This document shows, in pieces, positions 25,420 to 33,820 of a DNA stretch of 64,000 nt. Every line of letters begins with the position of its first letter. Position 1 is the stretch's first letter. The DNA comes from an uncultured Bradyrhizobium sp. (GTDB lineage Bacteria > Pseudomonadota > Alphaproteobacteria > Rhizobiales > Xanthobacteraceae): positions 62,001 to 126,000 of the forward strand of contig NZ_CAKZHY010000171.1 in assembly GCF_936928535.1 (NCBI RefSeq), in the 5' to 3' direction. The notes under the pieces are model-generated. The model saw only the letters and a list, made by a program, of their open reading frames with translations, searched no databases and was not told where the DNA came from. The position numbers and the translations under genes are program-made.

Positions 25420-26328
25420 CTACAGCGCCACACTGCGCAGCCCGAAGCTGCGCGCTTCGTTCTGCAACACCGGCCGCACCGCATCGATCAGCCTTGCGGC
25501 CGCGGCATCGACGCTCAATCCCGCCGTATCCACCACCGCCGTCGCGCGCGCATACAGCGGCTCGCGGCTGAGCAGGATGTTGCGCAGCTCGGCCATGGCG
25601 GAGCGGTCGTCAGCCATCGGCCGCAGATCGCCCTGGCGGCGAACGCGGGCCATGTGCTCTTCGGGCTCGGCCTTCAGCCAGATCGTGTAGAACGACGTCA
25701 GGATCTGGTCGAAGGTCAAGGGCTCCGACACGATGCCGCCGCCGGTTGCCAGCACCATCAGCTCGTTGCGCGCGAGCAGCTGCTGCAGCGCGGCCTGCTC
25801 CATGCGGCGAAAACCCTCTTGGCCGTACAGCGCGATGATCTCGGCGACCGACAGGCCGTTCTGCTGCTCGACCTCCTTGTTGAGCTCTACGAAGCTCCAG
25901 CCGATCTTCTTCGCCAGCATCCGACCGAGCGTCGATTTGCCCGCGCCGCGCAGGCCAATCAGCGCGATGCCGCAGAATGACGCGCGTCGTGGCGCAGTTG
26001 CGCTGCCGCCGGCGAGCAGGTCTTTGGCTTGCGCGATCTGCGCCGGCGTCGCCTTGCGCAGGAGATCACGAAACATCTGCCAGTCCGGGGTCGGATCGGC
26101 TGAGGGCAACAGGTCTTCCAGATGCGCGCCCATCGCATCTGAGACGCGGCGCAACAGCACGATCGAGACATTGCCCTTGCCGCTTTCGAGTTGCGCGATG
26201 TAGCGCTCCGAAATTCCTGATACCTTGGCGAGCACTTTGCGCGACATGCCGCGCAGCGCGCGCATGGTGCGCACGCGCTGGCCGAGTTGTTCGAGAAAGT
26301 GGGATTCGGCGTCGGGACTGTCGGTCAT
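25420..26328 (-). CDS. boxR: benzoyl-CoA-responsive repressor BoxR (XRE domain + shikimate-kinase-like domain)
   Basis: The 302-residue protein joins a lambda-repressor-like helix-turn-helix (residues 14-75) to a shikimate-kinase fold with Walker A GLRGAGKST at residues 125-133. This fusion is characteristic of BzdR/BoxR, which bind benzoyl-CoA and release TGCA-containing operators. It is divergent from the benzoate-CoA ligase gene. It should not be mistaken for AroK: a kinase would lack the N-terminal DNA-binding domain, and the position points to regulation. Confidence 0.92.
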   Translation of the reverse strand: MTDSPDAESHFLEQLGQRVRTMRALRGMSRKVLAKVSGISERYIAQLESGKGNVSIVLLRRVSDAMGAHLEDLLPSADPTPDWQMFRDLLRKATPAQIAQAKDLLAGGSATAPRRASFCGIALIGLRGAGKSTLGRMLAKKIGWSFVELNKEVEQQNGLSVAEIIALYGQEGFRRMEQAALQQLLARNELMVLATGGGIVSEPLTFDQILTSFYTIWLKAEPEEHMARVRRQGDLRPMADDRSAMAELRNILLSREPLYARATAVVDTAGLSVDAAAARLIDAVRPVLQNEARSFGLRSVAL

Positions 26329-26450
26329 GAGGGCTCTTTACAGGAGGTCCTGCGGCGCGCTTTAATGAAACATAGTGCCTGCTGGCATTGACAGCAAGCC
26401 GTCACAATGTCTTTCTATGAATTATAATTCTAAATTCGGGGGAGACGACC

Positions 26451-27992
26451 GTGAGCGAGGGATCCTATAACGCGGTGACCTGGCTGCTCGACCGTAACGT
26501 CGGGGCGGGCAGGGGAGGCAAGCTTGCCTTCGACGACACTGTCTCGCGGCTCACCTATGGCGAGCTCCAGCAACAGACGCGTCGCGCCGCAAACATGCTG
26601 CGCCGGCTCGGCGTCCGCCGCGAAGAGCGCGTGGCGATGATCATGCTCGATACGGTCGATTTCCCGATCGTGTTCCTGGGCGCGATCCGCGCAGGCATCG
26701 TGCCGGTGCCGCTCAACACGCTGCTGACCGCGGATCAATATGCCTACATCCTCGCCGATTGCCGCGCGCGCGTGCTGTTCGTCTCCGAAGCGCTCTACCC
26801 TGTCATCAAGGACGTCGTCGGCCGCATGCCCGACCTTGAGCATGTCGTCGTCTCCGGCGCCAAGCAGAACGGTCACAAGCAGCTCGCGGAAGAGATCGCA
26901 GGCGAGAGCGATCAGTTCACCACCGCTGCGACGCATCCGGACGAGCCCGCATTCTGGCTCTATTCGTCCGGCTCAACCGGCATGCCCAAGGGCGTGCGTC
27001 ATATCCATTCGAATTTGCAGGCGACCGCGGACACCTATGCGAGCCAAGTGCTTGGCATCCACGAGAGCGACGTGTGCCTGTCCGCGGCAAAACTGTTCTT
27101 CGCCTATGGCCTCGGCAATGCGATGACCTTCCCGATGTCGGTCGGCGCCAGCGTCATCCTCAACAGCGAGCGTCCGACGCCGGCGCGCATGTTCGACCTG
27201 ATGAACCGCTACAATCCCTCGATCTTCTACGGTGTGCCGACGCTGTTCGCGGCGATGCTCAACGACGAGGCGATGAAGAACGAGCGCTGCGGCAAGTCCT
27301 TGCGCATCTGCACCTCGGCCGGCGAGGCGCTGCCGGAATCGGTCGGCAATAGCTGGAAGTCGCGCTTCGGCGTCGACATCCTCGACGGCGTCGGCTCGAC
27401 CGAGCTGTTGCACATCTTCCTGTCGAACGCGCCCGGCGACATCAAATACGGTTCTTCCGGCAAGCCCGTGCCGGGATATGCGGTGCGGCTCGTCAACGAG
27501 GCCGGCCAGGACGTCGCCGACGGCGAGGTCGGCGAACTCCTGGTCGATGCGCCCTCCGCCGGCGAAGGCTATTGGAATCAGCGTCACAAGAGTCGGCGCA
27601 CGTTTGAAGGCCCTTGGACCCGCACCGGCGACAAATATGTCCGCGACAGCGAGGGACGCTACACTTTCTGCGGCCGCGCCGATGACATGTTCAAGGTGTC
27701 GGGCATCTGGGTCTCGCCGTTCGAGGTCGAGAGCGCGCTGATCACGCATCCCGCGGTGCTGGAAGCGGCCGTCGTTCCCGAAGCCGATCCGGAAGGCTTG
27801 TTGAAGCCAAGAGCCTTCGTCGTGCTGCGTCCGGGCGCCAGGACGACGGGCCTGCAGGAGATGCTGAAGGAGCACGTCAAGCAGAAGATCGGCCCGTGGA
27901 AATATCCACGCTGGATCGACGTGGTGGACTCGCTGCCGAAGACGGCGACGGGGAAGATTCAGCGGTTCAAATTGCGCGAGGGCGCGAACTAG
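26451..27992 (+). CDS. bclA: benzoate-CoA ligase
   Basis: The 513-residue acyl-adenylate ligase has the P-loop-like YSSGSTGMPKG, the A5 region DGVGSTELLHIF, GRADDMFKVSGIWVSPFEVE and the catalytic lysine in KTATGKIQR. These features and the neighbouring boxR, boxC and boxB point to benzoate as substrate: benzoate + ATP + CoA to benzoyl-CoA, AMP and pyrophosphate. The start is GTG at 26451 with a GGGGGAG ribosome-binding site. It is divergent from boxR across 122 bases; I see no TGCA-N6-TGCA in that gap. Confidence 0.92.
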   Translation: MSEGSYNAVTWLLDRNVGAGRGGKLAFDDTVSRLTYGELQQQTRRAANMLRRLGVRREERVAMIMLDTVDFPIVFLGAIRAGIVPVPLNTLLTADQYAYILADCRARVLFVSEALYPVIKDVVGRMPDLEHVVVSGAKQNGHKQLAEEIAGESDQFTTAATHPDEPAFWLYSSGSTGMPKGVRHIHSNLQATADTYASQVLGIHESDVCLSAAKLFFAYGLGNAMTFPMSVGASVILNSERPTPARMFDLMNRYNPSIFYGVPTLFAAMLNDEAMKNERCGKSLRICTSAGEALPESVGNSWKSRFGVDILDGVGSTELLHIFLSNAPGDIKYGSSGKPVPGYAVRLVNEAGQDVADGEVGELLVDAPSAGEGYWNQRHKSRRTFEGPWTRTGDKYVRDSEGRYTFCGRADDMFKVSGIWVSPFEVESALITHPAVLEAAVVPEADPEGLLKPRAFVVLRPGARTTGLQEMLKEHVKQKIGPWKYPRWIDVVDSLPKTATGKIQRFKLREGAN

Positions 27993-28000
27993 CCAGGGCT

Positions 28001-28123
28001 GTCATGGCCGGGCAAAAGCGCGAAGAGCGCCTTGTGCAAAAGTGTCCCGGCCATCTACGTGCCACCGCGATTGAGGAAAGACGTGGATGCCCGGGTCATG
28101 CCTGTCATGCCCGGGCATGACGA
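28001..28123. repeat. dispersed palindromic repeat within the box operon
   Basis: GTCATGGCCGGGCAAAAGCGCGAAG...AAGTGTCCCGGCCAT forms one stem and ATGCCCGGGTCATGCC...ATGCCCGGGCATGAC a second. The element lies between the ligase and hydrolase genes and could weaken read-through or stabilise the ligase transcript. Confidence 0.75.
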
Positions 28124-28144
28124 TCGAGAGAGAAGAGCAAGAGC

Positions 28145-28963
28145 ATGACCAGCCTCGCCCCCGCCGGCTTCCTCAGCATCGGCAATGCCAGCCTCGAGTA
28201 TAAATGGCTGGCGCCACGATCCGCCGACGCGCCAACCATCGTCATGCTGCACGAAGGCCTCGGCTCCGTCGGCCTCTGGAACGATTTCCCGGAAAAACTT
28301 CATCAGGCAACCGGCGCCGGCATCTTCGCCTATTCGCGCGCGGGCTATGGCCAGTCGTCTCAGGTCGCGCTGCCGCGGCCGCTCGACTACATGCAGCGTG
28401 AGGCGCTGGACGTGCTGCCGAAGGTGCTGGATGCGATCCCCTTCAAGCGCGGCCTCCTGCTCGGCCATTCCGACGGCGGCTCGATCGCGGCGATCTATGC
28501 CGGTTCACATCAGGATCATCGCCTGCAAGGGATCGCGCTGATCGCGCCGCATTTCGTCGTCGAGGACGTCTCGGTGAAATCCATCGCGGCGATCAAAACC
28601 ACCTATGAGACCACCGATCTCAAGGTGAAGCTCGCGCGCTGGCACAAGGATGTCGACAACGCCTTCTACGGCTGGAATGGCGCCTGGCTCGACCCGAAAT
28701 TCCGTGACTGGGACATCTCGGAATATCTGGCCTATATCCGCGTTCCTGTTCTGATCGTGCAAGGACGCGACGATCAATATGGGACACTGCGGCAGGTCGA
28801 AATCGCGCAGGAAGAGTGCTATTGTCCGGTAGATTTAAAAATTATTTCAGACGCGGGCCATTCCCCGCATCGTGAAGCGCCAGGGGTGACGCTTGACGCG
28901 ATTGAGCAATTTGCAAGAGCGACCCTGCGCGACGATCAGGGACTTCGGGGGCACGCTGCATGA
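28145..28963 (+). CDS. alpha/beta hydrolase of the benzoate locus
   Basis: The 272-residue enzyme has the oxyanion region LHEGLGS, nucleophile elbow GHSDGGS, acid in QGRDDQYG and the histidine in DAGHSPHRE. The complete triad implies activity. The position between benzoate-CoA ligase and boxC suggests a thioesterase or lactonase working on ring-cleavage intermediates or freeing trapped CoA, but this is inferred only from context. GAAGAGCAAGAG before the ATG is a good ribosome-binding site. Confidence 0.88.
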   Translation: MTSLAPAGFLSIGNASLEYKWLAPRSADAPTIVMLHEGLGSVGLWNDFPEKLHQATGAGIFAYSRAGYGQSSQVALPRPLDYMQREALDVLPKVLDAIPFKRGLLLGHSDGGSIAAIYAGSHQDHRLQGIALIAPHFVVEDVSVKSIAAIKTTYETTDLKVKLARWHKDVDNAFYGWNGAWLDPKFRDWDISEYLAYIRVPVLIVQGRDDQYGTLRQVEIAQEECYCPVDLKIISDAGHSPHREAPGVTLDAIEQFARATLRDDQGLRGHAA

Positions 28964-28981
28964 CCGTGCGGGGGCACATCT

Positions 28982-29518
28982 GTGAATGTGCCTTCACATG
29001 CGAGCGGCCCTCTGCCGTGGCCGCGATGGGCCTATGTGCCGGGCGAGCCCGGCGCCAATGATGCGGATTACGAGACGCTTGATTTGGCCAAGGCGCAGGT
29101 ACCCCCGGCCTTCCGCGGCTACGTCCCGGCGCGCCATCCGGCGCTGCGCTATGGGCTCGCGCTGAACGATCGCGGTTATTTCTGGGAATCCCAGGAAGTG
29201 TTGGAAGCCCTCTGGGCCGCGGCCCCGCAAGGCGGCCGCGAGCGCGTCCTGCTTCGGGCCTGCATCCATGTCGCCAACGCCAATTTACGGCTGCGCATGC
29301 AAAAGGCGCATTCGGCCGCACGCTTGTTCGGCGATGCGCTCACCGAGCTGCGGGCGCTCAGCGCACGCAAGGTCGCCGCTGCTGGCGACGGATTTGTCGA
29401 GAGCTTTCCGGTGCCGGCGCTGACGGCCTTGCTCCAGGCCAAGCTCGGCCGGAGCCAGCTCACCAAGGCCGACTGGATCGCGCTCGGCGCTATCGTGCGG
29501 TCCCAGGCGCCTTCATGA
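28982..29518 (+). CDS. DUF309-like protein of the benzoate locus
   Basis: The 178-residue protein has the DUF309 hallmark NDRGYFWESQEVLEALW, in which the histidine normally following the glutamate pattern (E-x-H-E) is replaced by glutamine (ESQE). The start is a GTG at 28982 after CGGGGGC. It lies 18 bases after the hydrolase gene, so it is probably co-transcribed. DUF309 proteins have no established function; the lost histidine may mean loss of metal binding. Confidence 0.75.
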   Translation: MNVPSHASGPLPWPRWAYVPGEPGANDADYETLDLAKAQVPPAFRGYVPARHPALRYGLALNDRGYFWESQEVLEALWAAAPQGGRERVLLRACIHVANANLRLRMQKAHSAARLFGDALTELRALSARKVAAAGDGFVESFPVPALTALLQAKLGRSQLTKADWIALGAIVRSQAPS

Positions 29519-29566
29519 AGCAAAGTGCATATGTTTGCCGATGAGGGCTAGACGCGGCCATAAATA

Positions 29567-29580
29567 TGCACTATTGTGCA
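29567..29580. promoter_or_regulatory. TGCA-N6-TGCA, candidate BoxR operator upstream of boxC
   Basis: TGCACTATTGTGCA is a near-palindrome carrying two TGCA elements 10 bases apart, about 40 bases before the boxC ATG. A partial element (TGCATATGTTTGCC) lies at 29526. The pattern matches sites described for BzdR/BoxR and the triple site at 15416-15439. Confidence 0.6.
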
Positions 29581-29617
29581 TCTAACATCAGAACCAAGAC
29601 GAGCTCAAGGGTGGCCC

Positions 29618-31306
29618 ATGGCCGGCGAAGATCGGCGCCTCGCAGGCGGCGCGACATTCATCGATTTCCAGACCGAACCGTCCCGCTACAAGCATTGGAA
29701 GCTTGCGGTCGACGGTGACGTGGCGACGCTGACCATGGACGTCGACGAGAACGGTGGCCTGTTCGAGGGCTATCTGCTCAAGCTCAATTCCTACGATCTC
29801 GGCGTCGACATCGAGCTCGCGGACGCCGTGCAGCGGCTGCGCTTCGAGCATCCCGAGGTGAAGGTCGTGGTGATGCGTTCGGCCAAGAACCGCGTGTTCT
29901 GCGCCGGCGCCAATATCCGCATGCTCGCGGGCTCGACCCATGCCCACAAGGTGAACTTCTGCAAATTCACCAACGAGACCCGCAACGGCATGGAAGACTC
30001 GTCCGAGAATTCCGGGCAGCGCTTCATCACCGTGGTGAACGGCTCGGCTGCCGGCGGCGGCTATGAGCTGGCGCTCGCGACCGACCACATCATCCTCGCC
30101 GACGACGGCGCCTCTGCCGTCGCGCTGCCTGAAGTGCCGTTGCTTGCGGTGCTGCCGGGCACCGGTGGGCTCACCCGCGTCGTCGACAAGCGCAAGGTGC
30201 GCCGCGACCACGCCGATTTCTTCTGCACCATCGAGGAGGGCGTGAAGGGCAAACGCGCCGTGCAGTGGCGCCTGGTCGACGAGATTGTGCCGAACTCGAA
30301 GCTCGAAGCCAAGATCGTCGAGCGTGCCAAGGAGTTTGCAGGCAAATCGAAGCGCGCGGGCATCGGCAAGGGCATTGCGCTCACGCCGCTCAAGCGTGTC
30401 ATTCACGAGACCAGCATCCGCTACGGCTTTGTCACCGTCGATATCGATCGCGCCGCGCGCATCGCCACCATCTCGATCAAGGCGCCGGAAACGGCACCGC
30501 CCGCTGACATCGACGGTATGATGGCGCAGGGCGCTTCGTTCTGGCCGCTGCAAGTGGCGCGCGAACTCGACGATGCCATCCTGCATCTGCGCATCAATGA
30601 ACTCGAGACTGCGATGCTCGTGTTCAAGAGCCATGGTGACCGCGCCCATGTGCTCGCATCCGACGCCTTCCTCGAGGCCAACAAGGCGCATTGGCTGGTC
30701 AACGAGATCAGGCATTATTGGAAGCGCGTGCTCAAGCGCATCGATGTCACCTCGCGTACGCTGGTGACGCTGGTCGAGCCCGGCTCGTGCTTTGCCGGCA
30801 CGCTCGCCGAGCTCGTCTTCGCCGCCGACCGCTCCTACATGCTGATCGGCACGCGCCAGGGCGACAATCAGCCGCCGCCTTCGATCGAGCTGTCGGCGAT
30901 GAATTTCGGTCCCTATCCGATGAGCCACGGCCTGACACGGCTGGAATCGCGCTTCCAGGCCGATCCAGCGGATGTGGAGCGCGCCGAAGCCACGCTCGGC
31001 ACGAGCCTCGACGCCGAGCAGGCCGAAGAGCTCGGCCTCGTCACCTTCGCGCTCGACGACATCGATTGGGACGACGAGGTTCGCGTGTTCATGGAGGAGC
31101 GCGCCAGCTTCTCGCCCGACAGCCTCACCGGCATGGAAGCGAGCCTGCGCTTCGCCGGCCCCGAAACCATGGAATCAAAGATCTTCGCGCGCCTCACCGC
31201 TTGGCAGAACTGGATCTTCCAGCGCCCGAACGCGGTCGGCGAGGAGGGCGCACTGCGCCGCTATGGCAGCGGCCAGAAGCCGAAATTCGATATGACCCGA
31301 GTTTAG
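29618..31306 (+). CDS. boxC: 2,3-epoxybenzoyl-CoA dihydrolase (BoxC)
   Basis: The 562-residue double-crotonase protein matches BoxC in length and motifs: the first oxyanion region (NRVFCAGANIRML), NGSAAGGGYELALA, and a second crotonase-like part starting near residue 330. BoxC hydrolyses 2,3-epoxybenzoyl-CoA with loss of C2 as formate to give 3,4-dehydroadipyl-CoA semialdehyde. The ATG at 29618 has CAAGGGTGG before it; the frame from 29576 would start inside the operator. BoxB follows 12 bases later. Confidence 0.93.
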   Translation: MAGEDRRLAGGATFIDFQTEPSRYKHWKLAVDGDVATLTMDVDENGGLFEGYLLKLNSYDLGVDIELADAVQRLRFEHPEVKVVVMRSAKNRVFCAGANIRMLAGSTHAHKVNFCKFTNETRNGMEDSSENSGQRFITVVNGSAAGGGYELALATDHIILADDGASAVALPEVPLLAVLPGTGGLTRVVDKRKVRRDHADFFCTIEEGVKGKRAVQWRLVDEIVPNSKLEAKIVERAKEFAGKSKRAGIGKGIALTPLKRVIHETSIRYGFVTVDIDRAARIATISIKAPETAPPADIDGMMAQGASFWPLQVARELDDAILHLRINELETAMLVFKSHGDRAHVLASDAFLEANKAHWLVNEIRHYWKRVLKRIDVTSRTLVTLVEPGSCFAGTLAELVFAADRSYMLIGTRQGDNQPPPSIELSAMNFGPYPMSHGLTRLESRFQADPADVERAEATLGTSLDAEQAEELGLVTFALDDIDWDDEVRVFMEERASFSPDSLTGMEASLRFAGPETMESKIFARLTAWQNWIFQRPNAVGEEGALRRYGSGQKPKFDMTRV

Positions 31307-31318
31307 GGAGAAGCGGCC

Positions 31319-32770
31319 ATGAACATGAACATCATGAACGTCGACTACTCGACCAAGATTCCGAACAACGTCAATCTCGCCGAAGACCGCCAGGTGCTGA
31401 AGGCGCTGGAGGGTTGGCATCCCGGCTACATGGATTGGTGGAGCGACATGGGCCCCGAGGGCTTCCAGGAATCGCTGGTGTATTTGCGCACCGCCTATTC
31501 CGTCGATCCGCGCGGCTGGGCCAAGTTCGACTATGTCCGCATGCCCGAATATCGCTGGGGCATTCTGCTTGCGCCGCAGGAAGAGAACCGCGTCGTTCCG
31601 TTCGGCGAGCATTTTGGCGAGCCGGCATGGCAGGAAGTCCCGGGCGAATACCGCGCCATGCTGCGCCGCCTGATCGTGATCCAGGGCGACACCGAGCCTG
31701 CTTCCGTCGAGCAGCAGCGCCATCTCGGCAAGACCGCGCCCTCGCTCTACGACATGCGCAACCTGTTCCAGGTCAATGTCGAGGAAGGCCGTCATCTCTG
31801 GGCGATGGTCTATCTGCTGCAGAAATATTTCGGCCGCGACGGCCGCGAGGAAGCCGACGATTTGCTCCGTCGCCGCTCCGGCGATGCCGATGCGCCGCGC
31901 ATGCTGGGCGCGTTCAACGAGGCGACGCCGGACTGGCTGTCCTTCTTCATGTTCACCTATTTCACCGACCGCGACGGCAAGATGCAGCTGCACTCGCTGG
32001 CGCAGTCGGGCTTCGATCCGCTGTCGCGCACCTGCCGCTTCATGCTCACGGAAGAAGCGCACCACATGTTCGTCGGCGAGACCGGCATCACCCGCGTCGT
32101 GCAGCGGACCTGCGATGCGATGCGCGAGGCCGGCATCACCGATCCCACCGACATCGCCAGGGTCCGGGCGCTCGGCGTGATCGACCTGCCGACCATCCAG
32201 AAGAAGCTGAACCTGCACTACACGCTGTCGCTGGATCTGTTCGGCTCGGAAGTCTCGACCAACGCGGCCAACGCCTTCAACACCGGCATCAAGGGCCGCT
32301 ATCACGAGACCCAGATCGACGACGATCACCAGCTCAAGAACTCGACCTATCCGGTGCTCAAGCTGATCAACGGCGAGATCAAGCTGGTCGACGAGCCGGC
32401 GCTGACCGCGCTCAACATGCGTCTGCGGGACGATTACAGCCAGGATTGCGTCAAGGGCATGCTGCGCTGGAACAAGGTGATCTCGACAGCCGGCTACGAT
32501 TTCAAGCTGACGCTGCCCAACGTCGCCTTCCACCGCCACATCGGCGAGTTCAAGGACGTGCACGCGACGCCCGACGGCATTTTGATCGACGATGCCACCT
32601 GGGCCAAGCGCAGGGACGATTGGCTGCCCTCGAAGAGCGACGGCGACTTCATCACCTCCTTGATGCAGCCCGTCACCGAGCAAGGCAAATACGCCTCCTG
32701 GATCTCGCCGCCGAAGGTCGGCATCGACAACAAGCCGGGCGATTTCGAGTACGTGAAGATCGAGTCGTAA
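31319..32770 (+). CDS. boxB: benzoyl-CoA 2,3-epoxidase, oxygenase subunit (BoxB)
   Basis: The 483-residue protein carries the di-iron carboxylate ligands of BoxB: VNVEEGRHLW and TEEAHHMF. It epoxidises benzoyl-CoA with O2 and electrons from BoxA. A BoxA reductase gene is not in this window, so the electron donor must be encoded elsewhere. The gene ends the operon and is followed by palindromic repeats. Confidence 0.93.
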   Translation: MNMNIMNVDYSTKIPNNVNLAEDRQVLKALEGWHPGYMDWWSDMGPEGFQESLVYLRTAYSVDPRGWAKFDYVRMPEYRWGILLAPQEENRVVPFGEHFGEPAWQEVPGEYRAMLRRLIVIQGDTEPASVEQQRHLGKTAPSLYDMRNLFQVNVEEGRHLWAMVYLLQKYFGRDGREEADDLLRRRSGDADAPRMLGAFNEATPDWLSFFMFTYFTDRDGKMQLHSLAQSGFDPLSRTCRFMLTEEAHHMFVGETGITRVVQRTCDAMREAGITDPTDIARVRALGVIDLPTIQKKLNLHYTLSLDLFGSEVSTNAANAFNTGIKGRYHETQIDDDHQLKNSTYPVLKLINGEIKLVDEPALTALNMRLRDDYSQDCVKGMLRWNKVISTAGYDFKLTLPNVAFHRHIGEFKDVHATPDGILIDDATWAKRRDDWLPSKSDGDFITSLMQPVTEQGKYASWISPPKVGIDNKPGDFEYVKIES

Positions 32771-32781
32771 GGTTCTTCTTC

Positions 32782-32922
32782 ACCTCTCCCCGCTTGCGGG
32801 GAGAGGTCGGATTGCATCGCAGATGCAATCCGGGTGAGGGGGTACCGGTGCGGCGACAATGTCAAGCGTTGAGAGAAGCCCCTCACCCCAACCCTCTCCC
32901 CGCAAGAGCGGGGCGAGGGAGC
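32782..32922. repeat. dispersed palindromic repeats after boxB
   Basis: CACCTCTCCCCGCTTGCGGGGAGAGG is a near-perfect stem (32791-32817). It is followed by GATTGCATCGCAGATGCAATC (32819-32840) and a CCCTCACCCCAACCCTCTCCCC...GGGGCGAGGG element. The block lies in the convergent gap between boxB and the SDR gene and probably ends both transcripts. Confidence 0.85.
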
Positions 32923-32938
32923 GCACCGTTCGCGTCCC

Positions 32939-33739
32939 TTACCCCGCGATTTCCAGCCCGGCGTTCGCATACACCACGCCGCCGTCGACCGCGATGGTGT
33001 TGCCGACCACGTAGTCGCCCGCGCGCGAGGCGAGATAGATCGCAATGCCCGCCATGTCCTCGTCGGTGCCGATGCGCCGCGACGGAATGCGTTTTGCAAC
33101 CTCGTCGGAATGGTCGCGCGCGGCGCGGTTCATGTCGGACTTGAACGCACCCGGCGCGATCGCGGTGACGTTGATGTTGTCCTTGATCAGCTTGGTCGCC
33201 ATCCGCCGCGTCAGATGGATCACGGCAGCCTTGCTGGCGGCGTAGGAATAGGTTTCGCCCGGATTGACGAAGATGCCGTCGACCGAGGCGATGTTGATCA
33301 CCTTCGCCGGGCGCTGGTGCGAAGCCGCCGCGCGCAACGGCTTTGCCAGCGCCTTGGTCAGGAAGAACAGCGACTTGACGTTGAGGTCCATCACCTTGTC
33401 CCAGCCGCTCTCGGGGAATTCGTCGAACTCCGCGCCCCAGGCCGCGCCCGCATTGTTGACGAGGATGTCGAGCTTCGGCTCCAGCTTGATGATCTCGTCG
33501 GCGAGCTTGTTGCAGCCTTCGACGGTCGAGATGTCGATCGGGAGCGCGATGCATTCGCCTTCATATTGCGCCGAGAGCTCCTTCGCGGTGGCTTCGCAGG
33601 GGCCCGCCTTGCGCGCGGTGATGTAGACCTTCGCCGCACCCGCGTCGAGGAAGCCGGCCGCGATCATCCTGCCGATGCCGCGGGAGCCGCCGGTCACGAG
33701 TGCGATGCGGCCTTTGAGCGAGAACAGATCGTTGAACAT
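32939..33739 (-). CDS. short-chain dehydrogenase/reductase
   Basis: The 266-residue classical SDR has the cofactor motif TGGSRGIG, NNAG, the catalytic serine in NIASVDG, and YAASK. The R after the second strand (ARK) favours NADP. It is convergent with boxB and transcribed alone. Such enzymes reduce or oxidise hydroxyl/keto groups of acyl-CoA, sugars or steroids; nothing here fixes the substrate. Confidence 0.9.
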   Translation of the reverse strand: MFNDLFSLKGRIALVTGGSRGIGRMIAAGFLDAGAAKVYITARKAGPCEATAKELSAQYEGECIALPIDISTVEGCNKLADEIIKLEPKLDILVNNAGAAWGAEFDEFPESGWDKVMDLNVKSLFFLTKALAKPLRAAASHQRPAKVINIASVDGIFVNPGETYSYAASKAAVIHLTRRMATKLIKDNINVTAIAPGAFKSDMNRAARDHSDEVAKRIPSRRIGTDEDMAGIAIYLASRAGDYVVGNTIAVDGGVVYANAGLEIAG

Positions 33740-33797
33740 GGTGCCTCCCTTGAGTTGGCGACGTTTTGAGCGCCGTGGGGAGGGGAGTCAACTCGAT

Positions 33798-33818
33798 GTC
33801 GTCCCGGCCGGGGACGAC
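33798..33818 (-). terminator. GTCGTCCCGGCCGGGGACGAC hairpin after the deacetylase gene
   Basis: A 21-base near-perfect inverted repeat lies two bases after the minus-strand deacetylase stop. It has the core of the GTCGTCCCGG repeat family and no T tract, so it may be a remnant repeat acting as a transcript end. Confidence 0.45.
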
Positions 33819-33820
33819 AA

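Noticed and set aside
25420..26328. Annotation of the boxR gene as biosynthetic shikimate kinase
   Set aside because: The kinase-like fold is fused to a DNA-binding domain and lies divergent from a benzoate-CoA ligase, the known arrangement of BoxR/BzdR.
26376..26387. TGCC-TGCT-GGCA as a BoxR operator in the boxR-ligase gap
   Set aside because: It lacks TGCA elements and has a four-base spacer, unlike the sites before boxC and livH.
26388..26428. TTGACA and TATAAT before the benzoate-CoA ligase gene as one promoter
   Set aside because: The two hexamers are 29 bases apart, too far for a single sigma70 promoter. Each might belong to a different promoter, but I cannot pair them.
30691..33144. 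Very long plus-strand frame of 817 codons across boxC and boxB
   Set aside because: It is in another frame over two well-recognised genes, is extremely rich in arginine and alanine, and has no domain pattern. It arises from the high GC content.
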